DNA of 64,000 nt, from assembly GCA_038210135.1 (NCBI GenBank), contig JBBQWZ010000003.1, positions 1 to 64,000 of the forward strand, written 5' to 3'. Shown here one piece after another: positions 8,161-16,316 of the stretch (position 1 is its first letter; every line of letters starts with the position of its first letter). The DNA comes from JBBQWZ01 sp038210135 (GTDB taxonomy: Bacteria > Acidobacteriota > Terriglobia > Bryobacterales > Bryobacteraceae). The notes under the pieces were generated by a model. That model was not told the origin of the DNA. It was given only the letters and a program-made list of their open reading frames with translations, and did no database searches. The translations under genes and the position numbers were made by a program.

Positions 8161-10026
8161 CTATTTGCGATCAGGGAGGTGGACGCGGCGTAGCAACGCC
8201 CGGAATTCGGGCTCATTTCGCAAGGGTTGAAAGATGGGATCGACGAGCATGTAAGCGGTCCGAAGCGACCGCTCATCGCAGGCTCGCGATAGATTGGCGA
8301 TGGCCTTGGCGTGCTCGCCGAGTCCGGTGTATACAAAAGCCAGGCTGGCGCCGGGAACGAATCGTTCGTGGGCGATGAGTTCGAGTTGGGCGGCGACTTT
8401 GCGTGCTTCGTCCGCGCGCCCGGACTGCGCGTAGACGTACCCGAGCAAACCATAGGCATCGAGCCCGTTGCCGGTTTTCGCGACGTTTTCGAGGATGGCG
8501 ATCGCTGGGGCGGTCCGGCCGACGTGAGGCCAAACGCGCGGGATCAGATTATTAGTGAGTGGATAGGCGGGATATTTGGCGCGAAGCTCATCGAGAACCG
8601 CGGCCGAACGCGCGTAGTCGCCCGCCCAGTAGGCCAGGCGCGCATCCACCCAGATCGCCTGGGGATTGCGCGGATCCAGGCGGCGCGCGACCGAGATGTG
8701 CGAACGAGCATCGGGGAAGCGGCCGAAGGCGCTGAGGAACGAAGCGTAATACTGGTGCACGGCCGCGTTCCCGGGAGCGATTTCGAGAGCGCGTTTGTAT
8801 TCGCGCTCGGCGGCGGCGTACTCCCAGTCGAGCCATGCCAGCGGGCCGGCCAGAAGCATATGGGCTTCGGCGTTGGCCGGATCGAGGGCGATGGCTTTCG
8901 CGGCCATTTCCTTGACATGGCGCCAGTTTTCGATGGTGTCGGCGCGTCCGGCTACGACCAATTCCGTGTAGGCACCAGCCATCACGACGTAGGCCGGAGC
9001 GTAGGTTGCATCCTTAACCAGCGTTTGCGCGGCCAGCGAAATCGCCTGGTGGGCGCCCTCCACGGTGGCGAGAAACCACTGGGCGCGTCCGCGCTGACAG
9101 AGCGCGAAGAGTTCCGGATCGGCCTCGGTAGCGTCGCGGTTGGCGGGAGCGGCGGGAGAAAGCTTGAGGGCGGCGGCCAGAGCTGGCGCGACTTGCCGCT
9201 CGACGGTGGCAATCTGGGACGCCAGCGGATCGAAGTCGGAAGACCAGACCAGATGTCCGTCGGCGGTATCGACAACGCGGATCAGAATGCGCAGCCGGTC
9301 TCCGTTGCGGCGGACACTGCCTTCGACCATGGAATCGACTTTCAGCGCGTTGCGAATCTCGGAGAATTGCGGGGCCTGGTTCCGATAGCTCCAGACGGAG
9401 GTGCGGGCGGTGACGTTGGCGCCCGGAATGCGCGCGAACGCGGCGATCAGCTCTTCGGTAAGCCCGTCGGCGTAGGTTTGGACGATGGGATCGGCGTCGA
9501 GATTCGAGAACGGAAGAATCGCGATGGATCGTCCGGCGGGATGGGCAGGGCCGCGGAACCAAAATGTAACCGGGATGGCGGCGAGCAGAATTGCGAAAAT
9601 CCCGGCCGCGGCGATCTTTGACTTCGAGCGCGCGGCCGGTGGTGGCGGCAAGGCGAGTTCGGACGGCTGGGCTTCGATGACCGGGTTCAGTGGATCGACT
9701 GTTAGGGAATAGCTGCCGGCGGGTAGCCGAATGATGAGCGGATCGGCCGCTCCCACGCCATCGTAGTAAGCCTTCAGTTTGGCGCGCAGGTTGCCCGCTT
9801 GTACGCGGACGATGTTGTCGGCGGCGGGATCAAAATCCACACCCCGATTGAACACTTCGACTCCGAGCAAATACTCCTTGATCGGGCGGCCTTCGAGGTG
9901 GGCGTCGATCAGGTATTCAAGCAGCCTAATCAGGCTTTTTGCCCGGGCGAAGCTCGGATTCGCCACGATCCGGGCACTCTGCTCGCGCAGAATGCCGGCG
10001 GAAACCTGGTCGGCTGGAGTGCTCAT
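8161..10026 (-). CDS. Transmembrane winged-helix-like / TPR regulatory protein
   Basis: A 621-aa protein of a type common in Acidobacteria. The N-terminal ~120 residues carry the winged-helix-like module (SLIRLLEYLIDAHLEG ... IVRVQAGNLRAKLKAYY ... LPAGSY). A single transmembrane helix follows (IAAAGIFAILLAAIPVTFW). Next is a periplasmic FlgO/TolB-N-like segment beginning SIAILPFSNLDADP and containing VEGSVRRNGDRLRILIRVVDTADG. The rest consists of TPR repeats (AHMLLAGPLAWLDWEYAAAEREYKRALEIAPG). It could couple envelope signals to transcription like CadC. Start at 10026 (MSTPADQ) is preferred because homologous folds begin there; the frame is open to 10125. Confidence 0.8.
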   Translation of the reverse strand: MSTPADQVSAGILREQSARIVANPSFARAKSLIRLLEYLIDAHLEGRPIKEYLLGVEVFNRGVDFDPAADNIVRVQAGNLRAKLKAYYDGVGAADPLIIRLPAGSYSLTVDPLNPVIEAQPSELALPPPPAARSKSKIAAAGIFAILLAAIPVTFWFRGPAHPAGRSIAILPFSNLDADPIVQTYADGLTEELIAAFARIPGANVTARTSVWSYRNQAPQFSEIRNALKVDSMVEGSVRRNGDRLRILIRVVDTADGHLVWSSDFDPLASQIATVERQVAPALAAALKLSPAAPANRDATEADPELFALCQRGRAQWFLATVEGAHQAISLAAQTLVKDATYAPAYVVMAGAYTELVVAGRADTIENWRHVKEMAAKAIALDPANAEAHMLLAGPLAWLDWEYAAAEREYKRALEIAPGNAAVHQYYASFLSAFGRFPDARSHISVARRLDPRNPQAIWVDARLAYWAGDYARSAAVLDELRAKYPAYPLTNNLIPRVWPHVGRTAPAIAILENVAKTGNGLDAYGLLGYVYAQSGRADEARKVAAQLELIAHERFVPGASLAFVYTGLGEHAKAIANLSRACDERSLRTAYMLVDPIFQPLRNEPEFRALLRRVHLPDRK

Positions 10027-10288
10027 CGGAGGATCGAAGCCCATTATACGGGATGGCGTTGCGACTTTTGTTTTCAGGTTGTTGCGTTTTGTAAACGAAG
10101 CCTCTTTACTGTTAAATACGAGCATTCACTTTCGCGACCACGGATTTAGAGGGTATGATCCAGCGTTCTCATGGACGGCGCGCCGGGAGGGTGGGAAGTA
10201 GCAAGTTCCTGGCGGGCCGGCCGTGAGGCAAAACGTAGTGGCAGTCAGGATCGCGGTGCGGCTTTTTCCGCGGACTAGGACCCTTCTT

Positions 10289-10585
10289 ATGTTGGAATTC
10301 GGAATCGCGATTGCAGCCGCCATTGCCGCGGCGGACCGGGCGAGACGGCGCGAGGCTTCCCCGATTCTTTGGGGGTTGATGGCGGGCGTGGTTTCTGCGA
10401 TCGCGGCCGTGCTCGGCGGCTTGTTCGCTGTGATTCCGGTCGGCATCGCCATGGTGTTTGCGGCGGCGAAACTTGGCGCGACGACCAAGAACTGTCCTCA
10501 CTGCGGCCAGCCTACCAAGATCGATTCGCTGGCCTGCGTTCACTGCGGTCAGAGTCCGAATGTCTCGTTCACCAGCATCGCGTAA
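10289..10585 (+). CDS. Small membrane protein with C-terminal zinc ribbon
   Basis: A 98-aa protein with two hydrophobic segments (EFGIAIAAAIAAA and LMAGVVSAIAAVLGGLFAVIPVGIAMVFAA) followed by a zinc-ribbon pattern CPHCGQP ... CVHCGQ. Function unknown. The ATG at 10289 follows AGGA; the frame is open to 10223. Confidence 0.65.
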   Translation: MLEFGIAIAAAIAAADRARRREASPILWGLMAGVVSAIAAVLGGLFAVIPVGIAMVFAAAKLGATTKNCPHCGQPTKIDSLACVHCGQSPNVSFTSIA

Positions 10586-10612
10586 TTTGTTCAGGAATAT
10601 CTCTCACTACTT

Positions 10613-11212
10613 ATGAACTTTCCGACTGCCGACATCGCTGTTTTAGTAAAAGCTGTTTGCGAGGATGCGGGGTGTAGAAGATCCATTCGCCCGCAATCCG
10701 CGTGGGGCTTGCACGGATTGCTGCGCGCCACCCGCGCAGCTGGATGGGTTCGCAATAGCATGAATGAGCATCGGGACGTCGAGGATCCGAGTCGCATTCC
10801 CAAAGGTCCGACCAAAACGTTCGTCAACAAACAAGGCCATCCCTATCAAGTCACGGCCGGCGGGACGCCGGATCAGATGGAGAAGACGATTACCCAACGG
10901 GAGATGTGCTTCGGAATCACCAAGCAGGCCAACCGGGTGATTAACCAGATGATCCGTAGCCACGCGAGTACGCTCGGAAAGAATCTGGTGGATGCGAAGG
11001 AGGGCTGTTCGGATGGCGCTCACTATGCGCCGCTGATCACCACCACGGCCGGTGAAACGTTCGTCCTGGACTGGTGGATGACGCTCGAAATTGACAATCC
11101 GATCGTGTGGAATTTCGCAGAGTGGAAGGTGTGGCCGCACAGCAGTAGCTTACTGGGCAGCGAGTTCAGACTTTTAGTACTACCAAAACCTGACTATTTC
11201 ATGATGCCGTAA
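10613..11212 (+). CDS. Hypothetical protein, first gene of an unknown two-gene module
   Basis: A 199-aa soluble protein of unknown family. The core from about residue 50 contains KGPTKTFVNKQGHPYQVTAG, a helical region (MCFGITKQANRVINQMIRSH) and a beta-rich end with ETFVLDWWMTLEIDNP. ATG at 10760 is an alternative start (150 aa); neither start has a clear ribosome-binding site. The next gene follows 39 bp downstream on the same strand, and both end before a shared terminator, so they probably form an operon. Confidence 0.65.
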   Translation: MNFPTADIAVLVKAVCEDAGCRRSIRPQSAWGLHGLLRATRAAGWVRNSMNEHRDVEDPSRIPKGPTKTFVNKQGHPYQVTAGGTPDQMEKTITQREMCFGITKQANRVINQMIRSHASTLGKNLVDAKEGCSDGAHYAPLITTTAGETFVLDWWMTLEIDNPIVWNFAEWKVWPHSSSLLGSEFRLLVLPKPDYFMMP

Positions 11213-11251
11213 CTCTCGACCTTCTCAAAGATCACAGGGCACACAAACTTC

Positions 11252-11950
11252 ATGGCCACCAAAGCAACCGATTATCCACACCAGCTGAATCAAATCATCC
11301 AATTTGATCCGTTCCGACCCGAAGAATGGGTGCGCGATCCGTTCGCCGGAGCGCCGTCGACGTTTGATTTCCAAAAAGGCGACGGCAAATGGCACGTCAA
11401 CAAGCAGTACAGGCAGTGGGTCAGGAATAAGGGTTATCACGGAGCGCATCACCCTCCTCCCAGATCGCACGGTCACCCGATTGAAGGCCTAGTGGCGACG
11501 ATCCACGTTCCCCAGCCGAACCACCACCATGTTCCCGATCACTCGGTGCACTCGCTGCTGTTTGGTGACAACTACATTCCGACCGATCCGCTGCAGCGCT
11601 TCATGCTGTGGATCGAAGAGATGGTCAGAACGCATCCGCAGTTCTCCTCCATTCCGCGCGCGATTACGGAAGGCTCGACGAAACTGGTGCTGGCGCTGGT
11701 GGAGATCCTGGAGAAATACGGAAATGCCATTGGCGAGGGAATCGGAGTCCTGGTGGAAGGCTTCGGAGGGTTTCTGGTGGGCATCACCAAGGAGATGGTG
11801 GATCTGGCTCCACAGGTTTATCGCTGGTTCGACCGCGTGGTGCGCATGCCGACGCCGTCCGAGTTGAGCGAGACAGCGAATCAGGTGATGACGGTGATCG
11901 CAGGAATCGCTTGGATTCTGCTGCTGCTTGGCATGGCTTTATCGCCGTAG
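11252..11950 (+). CDS. Hypothetical His-rich protein with C-terminal membrane helix
   Basis: A 232-aa protein of unknown family. The N-terminal half is charged and unusually rich in His and Pro (HGAHHPPPRSHGHP, PNHHHVPDHSVH, about 65-105), which could bind metal. The second half has a long helical, Gly-rich amphipathic stretch (EKYGNAIGEGIGVLVEGFGG) and ends in a hydrophobic helix (VMTVIAGIAWILLLLGMAL) suited to membrane insertion. It could be the membrane partner of the preceding gene; the paired architecture would also fit an effector/immunity or pore-forming role, but nothing proves this. Confidence 0.65.
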   Translation: MATKATDYPHQLNQIIQFDPFRPEEWVRDPFAGAPSTFDFQKGDGKWHVNKQYRQWVRNKGYHGAHHPPPRSHGHPIEGLVATIHVPQPNHHHVPDHSVHSLLFGDNYIPTDPLQRFMLWIEEMVRTHPQFSSIPRAITEGSTKLVLALVEILEKYGNAIGEGIGVLVEGFGGFLVGITKEMVDLAPQVYRWFDRVVRMPTPSELSETANQVMTVIAGIAWILLLLGMALSP

Positions 11951-11973
11951 AGCCCTGCCAGGTCCGCCAGCAG

Positions 11974-12019
11974 AAAAGGGCTTTGTCCAGGATCCAAGAC
12001 CCGGGCAAAGCCCTTTTTC
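11974..12019. terminator. Bidirectional terminator between convergent genes
   Basis: AAAAGGGCTTTGTCC pairs with GGGCAAAGCCCTTTTT about 15 nt later. A-run and T-run on either side allow it to work for the plus-strand module and for the convergent cytochrome gene. Confidence 0.9.
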
Positions 12020-12036
12020 TTTTCCGATTCCAGTCC

Positions 12037-12426
12037 CTATTTGATCTTGTATTCAGTGGCCGAGATCTTTTCGCGATGGGCGTCGTGACAGGACTTGCAG
12101 CTTCCGCCGATCATGCGGCTGGCGCTTTTGATGGCATCGGCGTCATTCGCCGCGACGGCGTTCGCGAGATCGTTCGCGCCGGCCAACATGGCGGTGGAAC
12201 TCTGCTTGGCGGCGTCTGATTTGGTGGACCAAAATGCATCGACCTGTTTCGCGAGCTCGACCAGGTGCTTTGCGTTGGCTTCGACATCGACGCCTTTGCG
12301 GAGCTTGCCGTTGGTGTCGTTGACGTCCTTCATCATTCTAACGTGCTCGGGAGTCGGGGCTTCCGCGGCCAGAATCAGGAGGGGGGCTGCGATGCAGAAA
12401 GGGAGCAAAGTGCGAAATAGGCGCAT
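12037..12426 (-). CDS. Cytochrome c'/c556-like periplasmic haem protein
   Basis: A 129-aa protein with a cleavable signal peptide (LFRTLLPFCIAAPLLILAAEA). The haem-binding motif CKSCH lies close to the C-terminus after about four predicted helices, which is the arrangement of the cytochrome c' four-helix bundle. Members bind or transfer electrons, NO or CO in the periplasm; a specific role cannot be assigned. ATG at 12426 starts the signal peptide; the longer frame to 12525 lacks one. It is divergent from the TIGR03437-type gene. Confidence 0.85.
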   Translation of the reverse strand: MRLFRTLLPFCIAAPLLILAAEAPTPEHVRMMKDVNDTNGKLRKGVDVEANAKHLVELAKQVDAFWSTKSDAAKQSSTAMLAGANDLANAVAANDADAIKSASRMIGGSCKSCHDAHREKISATEYKIK

Positions 12427-12564
12427 AGGTTCCAGATGGTAGCACTCGGTTTCGCGCTCCAGGGTTCCGTCCAGCGAGGCAGATAGACAGATCCGTAGAG
12501 GCCTCCGAAACGTGATATTCTCCACCGCAGCAGGTCTCGAAGAGGATTGAGCGAGGTGAGCAAG

Positions 12565-14205
12565 ATGGGGCGGATTTTACTCTACCTATTCTCCGTTGGC
12601 TGTGTGGTTGCACAACCGCCGCTGATCTATAACCGCAAGGTACTGAATGCGGCGAGCTACGTTCCGCAATCGGTGCCTGGAGGCGCGATCGCGCGCGGAT
12701 CTACTTTTTCTATTTTCGGGGCGCGGTTGGGACCGGCAACGCCGGTACAGGTGAGCCAATTTCCGCTGACGGGGGCGCTCGGGAACGTTTCGATTACGGT
12801 GACGCAGGGCACGACGGTGGTGAATGCGATTCCGACTTATGTACGCGATTCGCAGATCAACGCCATCATGCCCTCGAACGCGCCGCTGGGCGCGGTGTCG
12901 ATTCGGGTCACGTATAACAACTTCAAGAGCAATCCGATGACGGCGGTGATTTCGGCTAGCACCTTCGGAATTTTCACGGCGCGGGGCACGGGGTTCGGCC
13001 CAGGGATCCTGCAGAATTTCGTTTCGCAATCCGTCCAGCCGATCAACAGTCCGACGATTGCCGCCAAGCCGGGCCAGGCGATGACGCTGTGGGGAACCGG
13101 GTTGGGAGCGGTGGCATCCGACGTTGTGGCTCCGGTGGTTGGATCGCTGGCGACTCCGGTAGAGGTTTTCGTCGGCGGCGTTTCGGCTCCGATTTTGTAT
13201 AGCGGCCGTACGCCCTGCTGTGCGGGAATCGACCAGATTGTATTTACGGTTCCGGCGAATGCGCCGCTCGGATGCTGGGTTCCGGTGGCGATCCGCACGG
13301 CGGGATCGACGGTCAGCAACATCGTGACGATGGCGATCACCTCGGATGGGTCTTCCTGCTTCGATAGCTTCCCCTATCCGCCGCTGGTGAAGGCGGGCAC
13401 GCATGGCGCGTTCCTCGCGATGCGGGTAACAACGCGGCAGGATACGGGTACCAAAATACCGATCGATGTGAACGGCGACTACCAGACTTCGTACGCTGCG
13501 CAGGTTGAGGATTCCCCCTTTCCATTCCACCCGCTGCTGTCAGGGCCGCCTCCCGGAACTTGCACATCGTACTCCGTCAAGGGCGATCTGCTGCAAGGCA
13601 ATGAACTCGCCGATTTCGTGGCCGGCACCCGGACGGTGCTGTCTTCGTCAATCTCGATCTCAGGCCCCAAGGGCTTGAAGACGATCCCCGGCGCGCTCGC
13701 ACCGCTATTCAATCTTCTCGGCTCCTCGCTATCGAACCTGCTCCCGAATACGCTGTATCTGGACCCTGGGACGTATCAGATCTCAGGAACCGGAACCGCG
13801 AGCTACGGCGCTTTTTCGGCGACCATTAATTCGCCGGCGCCGCTGACCTGGACAAATCGGGATCAACTGAGCGTGGTGGACCGCTCGAAGCCCCTGGTCA
13901 TCAGGTGGAGCGGCGGATCGCCCGGCGCCCAGGATGTTTTCGTGGCGGGTTTCGGCGTGGATCTCCCAACGAATACGACAACGGTGTTCGGCTGCGTCGC
14001 ACCCGACGGGGCTACCAGCTTTACGGTGCCGCCGCTGGTGATGGCGAATCTGCCCGCGTCGCGGCCGAATCCGCTGCAGTCGAAGAGCGTCATCTATGTG
14101 GCGAGCTATCCGGATTCCGGGTTCGCGAACCTTAACATTCCGGGAGTAACGAACGCGTACGCGGCGTTTTCCTTCGTAAACGGCAAGACCGTGATTTTCC
14201 AATAG
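12565..14205 (+). CDS. Secreted TIGR03437-type (Solibacter paralogous family) protein
   Basis: A 546-aa secreted protein. After the signal peptide (ILLYLFSVGCVVAQ) residues about 22-240 show the beta-sandwich module repeated many times in Solibacter genomes: VLNAASYVP, IARGSTFSIFGARLGP, a VRDSQINAIMPSNAPLG segment, and a second IPT-like copy (PGQAMTLWGTGLG ... VFVGGVSAPILYSG). The remaining ~300 residues form another beta-rich region with no recognised family. The ATG at 12565 has an AGGTGA ribosome site. Its role is unknown, perhaps surface binding. The YVTN gene follows after 8 bp, so they are co-transcribed. Confidence 0.85.
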   Translation: MGRILLYLFSVGCVVAQPPLIYNRKVLNAASYVPQSVPGGAIARGSTFSIFGARLGPATPVQVSQFPLTGALGNVSITVTQGTTVVNAIPTYVRDSQINAIMPSNAPLGAVSIRVTYNNFKSNPMTAVISASTFGIFTARGTGFGPGILQNFVSQSVQPINSPTIAAKPGQAMTLWGTGLGAVASDVVAPVVGSLATPVEVFVGGVSAPILYSGRTPCCAGIDQIVFTVPANAPLGCWVPVAIRTAGSTVSNIVTMAITSDGSSCFDSFPYPPLVKAGTHGAFLAMRVTTRQDTGTKIPIDVNGDYQTSYAAQVEDSPFPFHPLLSGPPPGTCTSYSVKGDLLQGNELADFVAGTRTVLSSSISISGPKGLKTIPGALAPLFNLLGSSLSNLLPNTLYLDPGTYQISGTGTASYGAFSATINSPAPLTWTNRDQLSVVDRSKPLVIRWSGGSPGAQDVFVAGFGVDLPTNTTTVFGCVAPDGATSFTVPPLVMANLPASRPNPLQSKSVIYVASYPDSGFANLNIPGVTNAYAAFSFVNGKTVIFQ

Positions 14206-14213
14206 GAGACCTT

Positions 14214-15392
14214 ATGAAACAGCTATTCAAAGTCTTCTATGCGATCGGAATTCTAGGCCTCGCGATTCTGCTGGTCGGCGCGGGACCCTTCGACTGCGAC
14301 TGCCACAACCCTGACTTAACCAGGTCGTGGGTAACGTGCATAGACGGGCATCCGACGCTGACGGACGGTACCGAAACCATCGATTATAAAGACGGCAAAT
14401 TCAATCCGAACGACTATGCTTGCCCGAAAAACCCCCTTGAGTCGCCGGAGTGGGTGCACGGATCGCAGCCTGCTCCCTTTCCACTGTCATCCCAAACCAG
14501 CGCGAATGCCAGCCCCAAAGGTCGCGCGGCCGCGGGCGGAACCGTCGCGTACGTGCCGCGGATCCTGCTCGATCTTCCGTTCGGTCCGTCGCCCTTTCCG
14601 AAGATTGGCCTCTCCACTTGCGATGCCACCTCGCCCGACATTCTGCAGGTGAATCACGTCAATTCTTTAGTAACCAGACTGACGACGTGCCCCTTCGCGG
14701 TGAAGAAAACCATTCGCGTCGCCAGCAGGCCGCTGCAGATCGCGATTACCCCGGACGGCCAGATGGCCCTGGTCACGAGTTTCGACAACGCCATCAACTT
14801 CATCGACCTGAACACCAACACCGTGGTCTTTACGTTGAGCGTCTTCTTCAATCCCCACGGAATCGCGATCACGTCGGATGGCAAGACGGCCTATGTCGCG
14901 AGCTTCGACAATATCAATTCGCTGATCGCGACAATCGATATCGCGTCCAGGACGGTGACCAAAACGGTCCAGACGAATGCCTATCCGCAGTCGGTGTTCC
15001 TGTCGCCTGATGACTCGCAGTTGTATATTACGTTCCCGTTCGGCAACGCAATGTTCATCATGGATACGATGACCGGCATCGTCGGCAACACGTTCGCGAT
15101 CACGGCGCCGCGCGGGGTGGCCTTCAACTCCCGCGGAAGCAAAGCTTTTATCACCAGCGCGACCGGAGGATCTTCGGGTTCGGTACTGCAATTCGATACG
15201 GAAACGTTTCAGGTGGAGCGAACTTATTCCGTCGGCGCCGGGCCAACCGATATCGCCGTGATGTACGACGAAGTGACCGTAGTCGTCGTGAATAACGAGG
15301 GCGGCTCCACATCCACGATTAACCTGAAAACCGGTCAGGTGACCACACTCGCCCTTGGTGCACCAGCCGCCGGACTGGCGATCCTTCGCTGA
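14214..15392 (+). CDS. Secreted YVTN-type beta-propeller protein
   Basis: A 392-aa protein with a signal peptide (ending about residue 24) and a Cys-rich N-terminal segment (CDCHNPD, WVTCIDG). From about residue 165 there are repeated propeller blades: RPLQIAITPDGQMALVTS, NPHGIAITSDGKTAYVAS, YPQSVFLSPDDSQLYIT, APRGVAFNSRGSKAFITS, GPTDIAVMYDEVTVVVV. Such seven-bladed propellers are usually exported scaffolds or sensors. It sits between the TIGR03437-type gene and the Lgt-like gene in one direction. Confidence 0.88.
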   Translation: MKQLFKVFYAIGILGLAILLVGAGPFDCDCHNPDLTRSWVTCIDGHPTLTDGTETIDYKDGKFNPNDYACPKNPLESPEWVHGSQPAPFPLSSQTSANASPKGRAAAGGTVAYVPRILLDLPFGPSPFPKIGLSTCDATSPDILQVNHVNSLVTRLTTCPFAVKKTIRVASRPLQIAITPDGQMALVTSFDNAINFIDLNTNTVVFTLSVFFNPHGIAITSDGKTAYVASFDNINSLIATIDIASRTVTKTVQTNAYPQSVFLSPDDSQLYITFPFGNAMFIMDTMTGIVGNTFAITAPRGVAFNSRGSKAFITSATGGSSGSVLQFDTETFQVERTYSVGAGPTDIAVMYDEVTVVVVNNEGGSTSTINLKTGQVTTLALGAPAAGLAILR

Positions 15393-15420
15393 GCCGGCCT
15401 TCCAACGAGGCTCGATCGAC

Positions 15421-16197
15421 ATGATTCCTTATTGGCCAGCGCCGGTTTTACGAATCGGCGGATGGCATGTGTCGGCTTTCAATCCACTGCTGGCGCTCGC
15501 GGTGGCAATCTGGTCGACAGTGGCGATCCGGCGTGCCCGGAATCGAGGGCTGGATCTCGAGATTTTCTGGCGGATGTGTTTCTGGTTGGTAGTTTCTACG
15601 CTGATCGGCGCGCATCTGGCAAAAGTGATGATGGAGTACTGGCCACAGTTCGTGGCCGACCCTTCGCTCGTATTTCGCCAACCTGGACTTCGCTCGGTGG
15701 GTGGTGTCGGCGGGGGCCTCATCGGAATTGCGGTTTACGCTCGATTTCGAAAGCGATCCTTTGCGCAAGCGTTTCAGATGCTGGATGTAATCACGTTTGC
15801 CCTGCCGTTCGGCTGGATTTTCGGGCGGCTGGGTTGTTTCCTGGTGCACGACCATCGCGGCGAGTTTACGACCAGCTGGATCGGAATCCTGTTTCCGGAG
15901 GGTCCGCGCTTTGATCTGGGGTTGATCGAGCTGCTTTTTCTGATTCCGCTGAGCGGCTTGTTTCTGGTCTTGGATCGCAAACCGCGGCCGACAGGTTTCT
16001 TCTTTGCGCTCTTCGGTATCGTGTACGGCGGATTCCGGATTTGGCTGGATACGCTCGCTCTCGAACCGTTTCGATACTTCGGGTGGATTTTGGTGTGCCT
16101 GGTTGGATCGATTGGGTGGATGCTGACAAGAAAATTACAAAGGCGGGAGTCTGGGGCGGTTGTTTCATTTCCCGCAAGGGCGGACGGAAACGCCTGA
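15421..16197 (+). CDS. Lgt-family (prolipoprotein diacylglyceryl transferase-like) membrane protein, divergent
   Basis: A 258-aa integral membrane protein with about seven hydrophobic helices and the topology of Lgt, which attaches diacylglycerol to lipoprotein cysteines. The signature region is FGRLGCFLVHDHRG, where true Lgt has GRxGNFxNxExxG, and the usual SFHGGLIG region reads GGVGGGLIG, so the conserved His and Asn are missing. It is therefore probably a paralogue with altered or unknown substrate. ATG 15421 begins at the family's normal N-terminus (MIPYW). Confidence 0.75.
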   Translation: MIPYWPAPVLRIGGWHVSAFNPLLALAVAIWSTVAIRRARNRGLDLEIFWRMCFWLVVSTLIGAHLAKVMMEYWPQFVADPSLVFRQPGLRSVGGVGGGLIGIAVYARFRKRSFAQAFQMLDVITFALPFGWIFGRLGCFLVHDHRGEFTTSWIGILFPEGPRFDLGLIELLFLIPLSGLFLVLDRKPRPTGFFFALFGIVYGGFRIWLDTLALEPFRYFGWILVCLVGSIGWMLTRKLQRRESGAVVSFPARADGNA

Positions 16198-16316
16198 CGG
16201 AGGTTCGGTTGACACGCTCCGCCCATTCCGCTATATTTCTGAAGTACTGACCTATCAATGGTTTGTCTGCATTTTGACAGACTGGAGGGGTCAGGTTTTT
16301 CTGGAGTCATTTTACT

